The position numbers were made by a program, and so were the translations under genes. Below are positions 13,901-26,208 of a stretch of DNA of 64,000 bases, in pieces. The DNA lies in NCBI GenBank assembly GCA_949316495.1, contig OX439009.1:36901155-36965154 (forward strand). The letters run 5' to 3'. Source of the stretch: Amphiduros pacificus. Lineage: Eukaryota; Annelida; Polychaeta; Phyllodocida; Hesionidae. The number at the start of each line of letters is the position of its first letter. Position 1 is the stretch's first letter. Below the pieces are notes generated by a model. The model ran no database searches. It was not told where the DNA came from and worked only from the letters and a program-made list of their open reading frames with translations.

Positions 13901-16900
13901 CATCTCATCCCTACCCCTGTACAGGCATCTCATCCCTACCCCTGTACAGACATCTCATCCCTACCCCAGTACAGACATCTCATCCCTACCCCAGTACAGG
14001 CATCTCATCCCTACCCCAGTACAGGCATCTCATCCCTACCCCAGTACAGACATCTCATCCCTACCCCTGTACAGACATCTCATCCCTACCCCAGTACAGG
14101 CATCTCATCCCTACCCCTGTACAGGAATCCCATCCCTACCCCAGTACAGGCATCTTATCCCTACCCCTGTACAGACATCTCATCCCTACCCCAGTACAGG
14201 CATCTCATCCCTACCCCAGTACAGGCATCTCATCCCTACCCCTGTACAGACATCGCATCGCTACCCCAGTACAGGCATCTCATCCCTACCCCAGTACAGG
14301 CATCTCATCCCTACCCCTGTACAGACATCTCATCCCTACCCCTGTACAGGCATCTCATCCCTACCCCAGTACAGGCATCTCATCCCTACCCCTGTACAGA
14401 CATCTCATCCCTACCCCAGTACAGGCATCTCATCCCTACCCCAGTACAGGCATCTCATCCCTACCCCAGTACAGGCATCTCATCCCTACCCCTGTACAGG
14501 CATCTCATCCCTACCCCTGTACAGACATCTCATCCCTACCCCTGTACAGACATATCATCCCTACCCCAGTACAGGCATCTCATCCCTACCCCAGTACAGG
14601 CATCTCATCCCTACCCCTGTACAGACATCTCATCCCTACCCCAGTACAGGCATCTCATCCCTACCCCTGTACAGACATCTCATCCCTACCCCTGTACAGA
14701 CATATCATCCCTACCCCAGTACAGGCATCTCATCCCTACCCCTGTACAGGCATGTCATACCTACCCCTGTACAGACATCTCATCCCTACCCCTGTACAGG
14801 CATCTCATCCCTACCCCAGTACAGACATCTCATCCCTACCCCAGTACAGGCATCTCATCCCTACCCCTGTACAGGCATCTCATCCCTACCCCTGTACAGG
14901 CATCTCATCCCTACCCCTGAACAGGCATCTCATCCCTACCCCTGTACAGACATCTCATCCCTACCCCTGTACAGGCATCTCATCCCTACCCCTGAACAGG
15001 CATCTCATCCCTACCCCTGTACAGACATCTCATCCCTACCCCAGTACAGACATCTCATCCCTACCCCAGTACAGACATCTCATCCCTACCCCTGTACAGA
15101 CATCTCATCCCTACCCCAGTACAGGCATCTCATCCCTACCCCTGTACAGGCATCTCATCCCTACCCCTGTACAGACATCTCATCCCTACCCCTGTACAGA
15201 CATCTCATCCCTACCCCTGTACAGACATCTCATCCCTACCCCTGTACAGACATCATGTGTACAGACATCTCATCCCTACCCCTGTACAGACATCTCATCC
15301 CTACCCCTGTACAGGCATCTCATCCCTACCCCTGTACAGACATCATGTGTACAGACATCTCATCCCTACCCCTGTACAGACATCATGTGTACAGGCATCC
15401 CATCACTATCCCTGTACAGACATCATGTGTACAGGTATCCCATCACTATCCCTGTACAGACATCATATGTACAGGCATCTCATCCCTACCCCTGTACAGA
15501 CATCTCATCCCTACCCCTGTACAGACATCATGTGTACAGGCATCTCATCCCTACCCCTGTACAGAAATCTCATCCCTACCCCTGTACAGACATCTCATCC
15601 CTACCCCTGTACAGGCATCATGTGTACAGACATCTCATCCCTACCCCTGTACAGACATCTCATCCCTACCCCTGTACAGACATCATGTGTACAGACATCT
15701 CATCCCTACCCCTGTACAGACATCATGTGTACAGGCATCCCATCACTATCCCTGTACAGACATCATGTGTACAGGCATCTCATCCCTACCCCTGTACAGG
15801 CATCATGTGTACAGGCATCTCATCCCTACCCCTGTACAGACATCTCATCCCTACCCCTGTACAGACATCATGTGTACAGACATCTCATCCCTACCCCTGT
15901 ACAGACATCTCATCCCTACCCCTGTACAGACATCTCATCCCTACCCCAGTACAGGCATCTCATCCCTACCCCTGTACAGACATCTCATCCCTACCCCAGT
16001 ACAGGCATCTCATCCCTACCCCTGTACAGACATCTCATCCCTACCCCTGTACAGACATCATGTGTACAGACATCTCATCCCTACCCCTGTACAGACATCT
16101 CATCCCTACCCCTGTACAGACATCATGTGTACAGACATCTCATCCCTACCCCTGTACAGACATCTCATCCCTACCCCTGTACAGACATCATGTGTACAGA
16201 CATCTCATCCCTACCCCTGTACAGACATCTCATCCCTACTCCTGTACAGACATCTCATCCCTACCCCAGTACAGACATCTCATCCCTACCCCTGTACAGA
16301 CATCATGTGTACAGACATCTCATCCCTACCCCTGTACAGACAACTCATCCCTACCCCTGTACAGACATCTCATCCCTACCCCAGTACAGACATCTCATCC
16401 CTACCCCAGTACAGACATCTCATCCCTACCCCTGTACAGACATCTCATCCCTACCCCTGTACAGACATCTCATCCCTACCCCTGTACAGACATCTCATCC
16501 CTACCCCTGTACAGGCATCATGTGTACAGACATCTCATCCCTACCCCTGTACAGACATCTCATCCCTACCCCTGTACAGACATCATGTGTACAGACATCT
16601 CATCCCTACCCCTGTACAGACATCATGTGTACAGGCATCCCATCACTATCCCTGTACAGACATCATGTGTACAGGCATCTCATCCCTACCCCTGTACAGG
16701 CATCATGTGTACAGGCATCTCATCCCTACCCCTGTACAGACATCTCATCCCTACCCCTGTACAGACATCATGTGTACAGACATCTCATCCCTACCCCTGT
16801 ACAGGCATCTCATCCCTACCCCTGTACAGACATCTCATCCCTACCCCAGTACAGGCATCTCATCCCTACCCCTGTACAGACATCATGTGTACAGACATCT

Positions 16901-19900
16901 CATCCCTACCCCTGTACAGACATCATGTGTACAGGCATCCCATCACTATCCCTGTACAGACATCATGTGTACAGGTATCCCATCACTATCCCTGTACAGA
17001 CATCATATGTACAGGCATCTCATCCCTACCCCTGTACAGACATCTCATCCCTACCCCAGTACAGGCATCTCATCCCTACCCCAGTACAGACATCTCATCC
17101 CTACCCCAGTACAGGCATCTCATCCCTACCCCTGTACAGACATCTCATCCCTACCCCAGTACAGACATCTCATCCCTACCCCAGTACAGACATCTCATCC
17201 CTACCCCTGTACAGACATCTCATCCCTACCCCTGTACAGACATCTCATCCCTACCCCTGTACAGACATCTCATCCCTACCCCTGTACAGGCATCATGTGT
17301 ACAGACATCTCATCCCTACCCCTGTACAGACATCTCATCCCTACCCCTGTACAGACATCATGTGTACAGACATCTCATCCCTACCCCTGTACAGACATCA
17401 TGTGTACAGGCATCCCATCACTATCCCTGTACAGACATCATGTGTACAGGCATCTCATCCCTACCCCTGTACAGGCATCATGTGTACAGGCATCTCATCC
17501 CTACCCCTGTACAGACATCTCATCCCTACCCCTGTACAGACATCATGTGTACAGACATCTCATCCCTACCCCTGTACAGGCATCTCATCCCTACCCCTGT
17601 ACAGACATCTCATCCCTACCCCAGTACAGGCATCTCATCCCTACCCCTGTACAGACATCTCATCCCTACCCCAGTACAGGCATCTCATCCCTACCCCTGT
17701 ACAGACATCTCATCCCTACCCCTGTACAGACATCATGTGTACAGACATCTCATCCCTACCCCTGTACAGACATCTCATCCCTACCCCTGTACAGACATCA
17801 TGTGTACAGACATCTCATCCCTACCCCTGTACAGACATCTCATCCCTACCCCTGTACAGACATCATGTGTACAGACATCTCATCCCTACCCCTGTACAGA
17901 CATCTCATCCCTACTCCTGTACAGACATCTCATCCCTACCCCTGTACAGACATCTCATCCCTACCCCTGTACAGACATCATGTGTACAGACATCTCATCC
18001 CTACCCCTGTACAGACATCTCATCCCTACCCCTGTACAGGCATCTCATCCCTACCCCTGTACAGACATCATGTGTACAGACATCTCATCCCTACCCCTGT
18101 ACAGACATCATGTGTACAGGCATCCCATCACTATCCCTGTACAGACATCATGTGTACAGGTATCCCATCACTATCCCTGTACAGACATCATATGTACAGG
18201 CATCTCATCCCTACCCCTGTACAGACATCTCATCCCTACCCCAGTACAGGCATCTCATCCCTACCCCAGTACAGACATCTCATCCCTACCCCAGTACAGG
18301 CATCTCATCCCTACCCCTGTACAGACATCTCATCCCTACCCCAGTACAGACATCTCATCCCTACCCCAGTACAGACATCTCATCCCTACCCCTGTACAGA
18401 CATCTCATCCCTACCCCTGTACAGACATCTCATCCCTACCCCTGTACAGACATCTCATCCCTACCCCTGTACAGGCATCATGTGTACAGACATCTCATCC
18501 CTACCCCTGTACAGACATCTCATCCCTACCCCTGTACAGACATCATGTGTACAGACATCTCATCCCTACCCCTGTACAGACATCATGTGTACAGGCATCC
18601 CATCACTATCCCTGTACAGACATCATGTGTACAGGCATCTCATCCCTACCCCTGTACAGGCATCATGTGTACAGGCATCTCATCCCTACCCCTGTACAGA
18701 CATCTCATCCCTACCCCTGTACAGACATCATGTGTACAGACATCTCATCCCTACCCCTGTACAGGCATCTCATCCCTACCCCTGTACAGACATCTCATCC
18801 CTACCCCAGTACAGGCATCTCATCCCTACCCCTGTACAGACATCTCATCCCTACCCCAGTACAGGCATCTCATCCCTACCCCTGTACAGACATCTCATCC
18901 CTACCCCTGTACAGACATCATGTGTACAGACATCTCATCCCTACCCCTGTACAGACATCTCATCCCTACCCCTGTACAGACATCATGTGTACAGACATCT
19001 CATCCCTACCCCTGTACAGACATCTCATCCCTACCCCTGTACAGACATCATGTGTACAGACATCTCATCCCTACCCCTGTACAGACATCTCATCCCTACT
19101 CCTGTACAGACATCTCATCCCTACCCCAGTACAGACATCTCATCCCTACCCCTGTACAGACATCATGTGTACAGACATCTCATCCCTACCCCTGTACAGA
19201 CATCTCATCCCTACTCCTGTACAGACATCTCATCCCTACCCCAGTACAGACATCTCATCCCTACCCCTGTACAGACATCATGTGTACAGACATCTCATCC
19301 CTACCCCTGTACAGACAACTCATCCCTACCCCTGTACAGACATCTCATCCCTACCCCAGTACAGGCATCTCATCCCTACCCCAGTACAGGCATCTCATCC
19401 CTACCCCTGTACAGACATCTCATCCCTACCCCAGTACAGACATCTCATCCCTACCCCAGTACAGACATCTCATCCCTACCCCAGTACAGACATCTCATCC
19501 CTACCCCAGTACAGGCATCTCATCCCTACCCCTGTACAGACATCTCATCCCTACCCCTGTACAGACATCTCATCCCTACCCCAGTACAGACATCTCATCC
19601 CTACCCCAGTACAGACATCTCATCCCTACCCCAGTACAGACATCTCATCCCTACCCCAGTACAGGCATCTCATCCCTACCCCTGTACAGACATCTCATCC
19701 CTACCCTTGTACAGACATCTCATCCCTACCCCTGTACAGACATCTCATCCCTACCCCAGTACAGACATCTCATCCCTACCCCTGTACAGGCATCTCATCC
19801 CTACCCCTGTACAGGCATCTCATCCCTACCCCAGTACAGACATCTCATCCCTACCCCAGTACAGGCATCTCATCCCTACCCCAGTACAGACATCTCATCC

Positions 19901-22900
19901 CTACCCCAGTACAGGCATCTCATCCCTACCCCTGTACAGACATCTCATCCCTACCCCAGTACAGACATCTCATCCCTACCCCAGTACAGACATCTCATCC
20001 CTACCCCTGTACAGACATCTCATCCCTACCCCAGTACAGGCATCTCATCCCTACCCCTGTACAGGCATCTCATCCCTACCCCTGTACAGGCATCTCATCC
20101 CTACCCCTGTACAGACATCTCATCCCTACCCCAGTACAGACATCTCATCCCTACCCCAGTACAGGCATCTCATCCCTACCCCAGTACAGGCATCTCATCC
20201 CTACCCCAGTACAGACATCTCATCCCTACCCCTGTACAGACATCTCATCCCTACCCCAGTACAGGCATCTCATCCCTACCCCTGTACAGGAATCCCATCC
20301 CTACCCCAGTACAGGCATCTTATCCCTACCCCTGTACAGACATCTCATCCCTACCCCAGTACAGGCATCTCATCCCTACCCCAGTACAGGCATCTCATCC
20401 CTACCCCTGTACAGACATCGCATCGCAACGCAGTACAGGCATCTCATCCCTACCCCAGTACAGGCATCTCATCCCTACCCCTGTACAGACATCTCATCCC
20501 TACCCCTGTACAGGCATCTCATCCCTACCCCAGTACAGGCATCTCATCCCTACCCCTGTACAGACATCTCATCCCTACCCCAGTACAGGCATCTCATCCC
20601 TACCCCAGTACAGGCATCTCATCCCTACCCCAGTACAGGCATCTCATCCCTACCCCTGTACAGGCATCTCATCCCTACCCCTGTACAGACATCTCATCCC
20701 TACCCCTGTACAGACATATCATCCCTACCCCAGTACAGGCATCTCATCCCTACCCCAGTACAGGCATCTCATCCCTACCCCTGTACAGACATCTCATCCC
20801 TACCCCAGTACAGGCATCTCATCCCTACCCCTGTACAGACATCTCATCCCTACCCCTGTACAGACATATCATCCCTACCCCAGTACAGGCATCTCATCCC
20901 TACCCCTGTACAGGCATGTCATACCTACCCCTGTACAGACATCTCATCCCTACCCCTGTACAGGCATCTCATCCCTACCCCAGTACAGACATCTCATCCC
21001 TACCCCAGTACAGGCATCTCATCCCTACCCCTGTACAGGCATCTCATCCCTACCCCTGTACAGGCATCTCATCCCTACCCCTGAACAGGCATCTCATCCC
21101 TACCCCTGTACAGACATCTCATCCCTACCCCTGTACAGGCATCTCATCCCTACCCCTGAACAGGCATCTCATCCCTACCCCTGTACAGACATCTCATCCC
21201 TACCCCAGTACAGACATCTCATCCCTACCCCAGTACAGACATCTCATCCCTACCCCTGTACAGACATCTCATCCCTACCCCAGTACAGGCATCTCATCCC
21301 TACCCCTGTACAGGCATCTCATCCCTACCCCTGTACAGACATCTCATCCCTACCCCTGTACAGACATCTCATCCCTACCCCTGTACAGACATCTCATCCC
21401 TACCCCTGTACAGACATCATGTGTACAGACATCTCATCCCTACCCCTGTACAGACATCTCATCCCTACCCCTGTACAGGCATCTCATCCCTACCCCTGTA
21501 CAGACATCATGTGTACAGACATCTCATCCCTACCCCTGTACAGACATCATGTGTACAGGCATCCCATCACTATCCCTGTACAGACATCATGTGTACAGGT
21601 ATCCCATCACTATCCCTGTACAGACATCATATGTACAGGCATCTCATCCCTACCCCTGTACAGACATCTCATCCCTACCCCTGTACAGACATCATGTGTA
21701 CAGGCATCTCATCCCTACCCCTGTACAGACATCTCATCCCTACCCCTGTACAGACATCTCATCCCTACCCCTGTACAGGCATCATGTGTACAGACATCTC
21801 ATCCCTACCCCTGTACAGACATCTCATCCCTACCCCTGTACAGACATCATGTGTACAGACATCTCATCCCTACCCCTGTACAGACATCATGTGTACAGGC
21901 ATCCCATCACTATCCCTGTACAGACATCATGTGTACAGGCATCTCATCCCTACCCCTGTACAGGCATCATGTGTACAGGCATCTCATCCCTACCCCTGTG
22001 CAGACATCTCATCCCTACCCCTGTACAGACATCATGTGTACAGACATCTCATCCCTACCCCTGTACAGACATCTCATCCCTACCCCTGTACAGACATCTC
22101 ATCCCTACCCCAGTACAGGCATCTCATCCCTACCCCTGTACAGACATCTCATCCCTACCCCAGTACAGGCATCTCATCCCTACCCCTGTACAGACATCTC
22201 ATCCCTACCCCTGTACAGACATCATGTGTACAGACATCTCATCCCTACCCCTGTACAGACATCTCATCCCTACCCCTGTACAGACATCATGTGTACAGAC
22301 ATCTCATCCCTACCCCTGTACAGACATCTCATCCCTACCCCTGTACAGACATCATGTGTACAGACATCTCATCCCTACCCCTGTACAGACATCTCATCCC
22401 TACTCCTGTACAGACATCTCATCCCTACCCCAGTACAGACATCTCATCCCTACCCCTGTACAGACATCATGTGTACAGACATCTCATCCCTACCCCTGTA
22501 CAGACAACTCATCCCTACCCCTGTACAGACATCTCATCCCTACCCCAGTACAGGCATCTCATCCCTACCCCAGTACAGGCATCTCATCCCTACCCCTGTA
22601 CAGACATCTCATCCCTACCCCAGTACAGACATCTCATCCCTACCCCAGTACAGACATCTCATCCCTACCCCAGTACAGACATCTCATCCCTACCCCAGTA
22701 CAGGCATCTCATCCCTACCCCTGTACAGACATCTCATCCCTACCCCTGTACAGACATCTCATCCCTACCCCAGTACAGACATCTCATCCCTACCCCAGTA
22801 CAGACATCTCATCCCTACCCCAGTACAGACATCTCATCCCTACCCCAGTACAGGCATCTCATCCCTACCCCTGTACAGACATCTCATCCCTACCCTTGTA

Positions 22901-25900
22901 CAGACATCTCATCCCTACCCCTGTACAGACATCTCATCCCTACCCCAGTACAGACATCTCATCCCTACCCCTGTACAGGCATCTCATCCCTACCCCTGTA
23001 CAGGCATCTCATCCCTACCCCAGTACAGACATCTCATCCCTACCCCAGTACAGACATCTCATCCCTACCCCAGTACAGACATCTCATCCCTACCCCAGTA
23101 CAGGCATCTCATCCCTACCCCTGTACAGACATCTCATCCCTACCCCTGTACAGACATCTCATCCCTACCCCAGTACAGACATCTCATCCCTACCCCAGTA
23201 CAGACATCTCATCCCTACCCCAGTACAGACATCTCATCCCTACCCCTGTACAGACATCTCATCCCTACCCCTGTACAGACATCTCATCCCTACCCCAGTA
23301 CAGACATCTCATCCCTACCCCAGTACAGACATCTCATCCCTACCCCAGTACAGACATCTCATCCCTACCCCAGTACAGGCATCTCATCCCTACCCCTGTA
23401 CAGACATCTCATCCCTACCCTTGTACAGACATCTCATCCCTACCCCTGTACAGACATCTCATCCCTACCCCAGTACAGACATCTCATCCCTACCCCAGTA
23501 CAGGCATCTCATCCCTACCCCTGTACAGGCATCTCATCCCTACCCCAGTACAGACATCTCATCCCTACCCCAGTACAGACATCTCATCCCTACCCCAGTA
23601 CAGGCATCTCATCCCTACCCCTGTACAGACATCTCATCCCTACCCCTGTACAGACATCTCATCCCTACCCCAGTACAGACATCTCATCCCTACCCCAGTA
23701 CAGACATCTCATCCCTACCCCAGTACAGACATCTCATCCCTACCCCAGTACAGGCATCTCATCCCTACCCCTGTACAGACATCTCATCCCTACCCTTGTA
23801 CAGACATCTCATCCCTACCCCTGTACAGACATCTCATCCCTACCCCAGTACAGACATCTCATCCCTACCCCAGTACAGGCATCTCATCCCTACCCCTGTA
23901 CAGGCATCTCATCCCTACCCCAGTACAGACATCTCATCCCTACCCCAGTACAGACATCTCATCCCTACCCCAGTACAGACATCTCATCCCTACCCCAGTA
24001 CAGGCATCTCATCCCTACCCCTGTACAGACATCTCATCCCTACCCCTGTACAGACATCTCATCCCTACCCCAGTACAGACATCTCATCCCTACCCCAGTA
24101 CAGACATCTCATCCCTACCCCAGTACAGACATCTCATCCCTACCCCAGTACAGACATCTCATCCCTACCCCAGTACAGGCATCTCATCCCTACCCCTGTA
24201 CAGACATCTCATCCCTACCCTTGTACAGACATCTCATCCCTACCCCAGTACAGACATCTCATCCCTACCCCTGTACAGGCATCTCATCCCTACCCCAGTA
24301 CAGGCATCTCATCCCTACCCCTGTACAGACATCTCATCCCTACCCTAGTACAGACATCTCATCCCTACCCCTGTACAGACATCTCATCCCTACCCTAGTA
24401 CAGACATCTCATCCCTACCCCTGTACAGACATCTCATCCCTACCCTAGTACAGACATCTCATCCCTACCCCTGTACAGGCATCCCATCACTATCCCTGTA
24501 CATATAGCACACTGCTACCCCAAATAAAAAATTATATGAATTTCAGATTAATGGAAGATGGTTATGTGTTACGTGATCCGTTCACAACTGACAACATGGT
24601 GATAATTCTTGGCTCACACTGCACAGCTTGTACACGCTCAGTCTGTGCTGAACAGGTGAAAAATATCTTATTTGTTCATATTTACATTCCCTAAGAAAAA
24701 ATCATTTGATTCTTTAAAACATCTATATTGAAATACTTATTTTGTGCTGAAATGCATCCAAGAAGTTTTCTTAAGGTCTATAATCCACAATGAAACACTG
24801 GGACAGACTTATGTTTTTTTGGCTTAAATGTGTTCAAAGTCATGTTAATTGTTAATTTAGCACAGAAAAAGTAAACTTAACCAGCTAGTCTTAAACTTTT
24901 ATTATTTAAATTGAACCCGTTTTAACTACCGTTAAAACGGGTTCGACTCAGTTATTGCAGCTGGACACCATGTGTGCTGTATGAGAAATACCCCCCACTG
25001 ACGTCATAGCCTCACTCTCATCCTGGAATCCCCCAGAGCATGCAGAGCCGAAGGCAGTTACGTAAATATACGAGACCACACGAAGTTCTCTCCCGATGCT
25101 TCAAACTGATTGTGGATTATAGACCTTAATAACATTGCATCACATTCCTGATTTTGATTTTTGTACATTAAATATGTTATAAGAATTATTTATTTTCAGT
25201 TTATTCCACTAATTTTTTATACTGAAAATTTTTGAAAATATATCTTTTTGTTTTGCAGAGCTGCAGTCTATTTTACTGCAAGAGATTTTGTTTACAGTGT
25301 GTGAGAAATAACATGGAGGAGTTCCCAGATGAAATACAAAATGTAAGAGTTAAGTACAAGCTGTAATGTATTACTGGGTTTAGTATTATGTCTTTCCATG
25401 TACTTTGAATTCATCATGACAGGAACAGAACAAATATTAAAGCTTTTATGAAGTCTTGAAGGTCACAGGCAAATTAACAGAGATCTGGGATATGTTGAAA
25501 TGATATGTGGTCATGGAACTGATACAAAAAACAAACAAAAAACAATCACCAAAATACAGCTGCCATGATAATTGTGTTTTGGTGCAAGTGCTGAGTACAG
25601 TGTGGTCACATGAGTACAAGCATGTGCACACTCTTGGGTCTGTAAGTGTGTTAGGCCTGTACTAATAGACAAACAGGCCTCTGTAATCCAAATTACTGCA
25701 GTATCTCAATGGTGCCCCATTGTTAGCAAACCTTTACAAAGTCAGTATTTGTACTAGATCCCTGGTCAGATAAGCAAAGCTTGTGGACAAATTGTTCAGT
25801 GGATGATTTCAATTTTAACAGAATATGTATTTTTTTTAAATAGCACAGAAATTTGTGTGGGGAATATATGATGGGTAATGACATTTGATCACAAAGTTTA

Positions 25901-26208
25901 GGGTATAAATGTGTATATTATGCAAGGTTATCTGATTTCATATTGTCTGAATTTATTAATTGCTGCAATGGAGATTCCAATTCAACAATACATAGCCGTT
26001 TTTCCTATCATATTGTGTAATAATTATATACTGCATGTGTTGGATGGACAAAACAAGATAAATTGTGTGAAAAAGATTTGGGAAGGTTCTTATTTGTTTC
26101 ACACCAAGGAAACAGATAATTACTTCCAAGTTTAAAGAAAAACGTTATTGTTCATGTGATTTTTATTGTCCTTTCAAGGAAGTGAAAAGAAGGAAGCCCA
26201 AAGAATGA
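1791..26208 (+). CDS. CDPF1: CDPF1, cysteine-rich DPF motif domain-containing protein (4 coding exons)
   Basis: The coding parts are 1791-1912, 24547-24655, 25259-25342 and 26179-26208. They join in phase with GT-AG sites into 114 aa; vertebrate CDPF1 is about 123 aa. Recognised from memory of the family: a CYSC pair at residues 18-21, GNKPP at 31-35, YVLRDPFTTDN at 47-57 holding the name-giving DPF at 51-53, then HCTACTRSVC (65-74), CSLFYCKRFCLQC (79-91) and a FPDEIQ tail followed by a basic end. The many CXXC pairs suggest a small zinc-binding fold. The cellular role of the family is poorly known. The start at 1791 gives the usual family length. An in-frame ATG at 1710 would add 27 residues unlike the family. 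The oddity is intron 1 (1913-24546, 22.6 kb), which is almost entirely tandem repeat. A possible AATAAA lies at 26753-26758. Confidence 0.9.
2162..24502. repeat. Giant 25-bp minisatellite filling CDPF1 intron 1 (22.3 kb)
   Basis: Roughly 900 head-to-tail units. Each reads CATCTCATCCCTACC followed by CC(T/A)GTACAG(A/G), so two sites, T/A and A/G, vary nearly freely. A 15-bp short unit (CATCATGTGTACAG plus A/G) is interspersed, mainly between 5.4 and 22.5 kb. Rarer variants include CATCCCATCACTATC, CATCGCATCG and CCTGAACAGG. Long blocks recur as higher-order repeats. The + strand is very C-rich (about 11 C to 2 G per unit), and no unit of the common types has a stop in any + frame. The array begins 249 bp after the exon 1 donor and ends 44 bp before exon 2, so it is intronic. 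It ends in three copies of a 50-bp dimer with CCTAGTACAG. Confidence 0.97.
24523..24528 (+). promoter_or_regulatory. AATAAA between the array and exon 2
   Basis: A canonical poly(A) hexamer lies in the 44-bp gap between the end of the minisatellite and CDPF1 exon 2. If used, it would end transcripts before the DPF exon. Presence is seen; use is only a possibility. Confidence 0.3.
24547..24655 (+). CDS. CDPF1: CDPF1 coding exon 2 (DPF motif)
   Basis: The acceptor is TATGAATTTCAG and the donor CAG|GTGAAAAA. It encodes LMEDGYVLRDPFTTDN, then HCTACTRSVCAEQ. This is the most conserved part of the family and fixes the identity of the gene. Confidence 0.92.
24771..25129. mobile_element. MITE-like element with TTAA target duplication
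   Basis: 17-bp terminal inverted repeats, GGTCTATAATCCACAAT at 24775-24791 and its exact reverse complement at 25109-25125, are flanked on both sides by TTAA (24771-24774, 25126-25129). The interior is about 351 bp and has no coding capacity. It contains a second hairpin at about 24914-24946 (GAACCCGTTTTAAC against GTTAAAACGGGTTC). A TTAA duplication is typical of piggyBac and Kolobok groups; the TIR is not diagnostic. It sits in CDPF1 intron 2. Confidence 0.75.
25259..25342 (+). CDS. CDPF1: CDPF1 coding exon 3
   Basis: The acceptor is TTTTTGTTTTGCAG and the donor AAT|GTAAGAGT. It has 28 codons: CSLFYCKRFCLQC, then RNNMEEFPDEIQN. It matches the last Cys cluster and the FPQEI region of CDPF1. 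Confidence 0.9.
26179..26208 (+). CDS. CDPF1: CDPF1 coding exon 4 (short basic tail and stop)
   Basis: After the acceptor TTGTCCTTTCAAG, nine codons (EVKRRKPKE) and TGA follow in phase. The vertebrate protein also ends in a Lys/Arg-rich tail after this point. The last codons and the stop are the first unit of the tandem repeat that continues into the 3' UTR. Confidence 0.75.
   Translation, partial: EVKRRKPKE

Noticed and set aside
2124-24448. Open frames of about 440 to 5300 codons on + across the 25-bp array
   Set aside because: The unit has no stop in any + frame and its length shifts the frame each time, so all three frames stay open together. The region is bounded by phase-compatible CDPF1 splice sites. 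No domain, signal peptide or real start context exists.
2162-24502. CRISPR-like regular repeat pattern
   Set aside because: Units are directly adjacent with no unique spacers, and the DNA is eukaryotic with introns.
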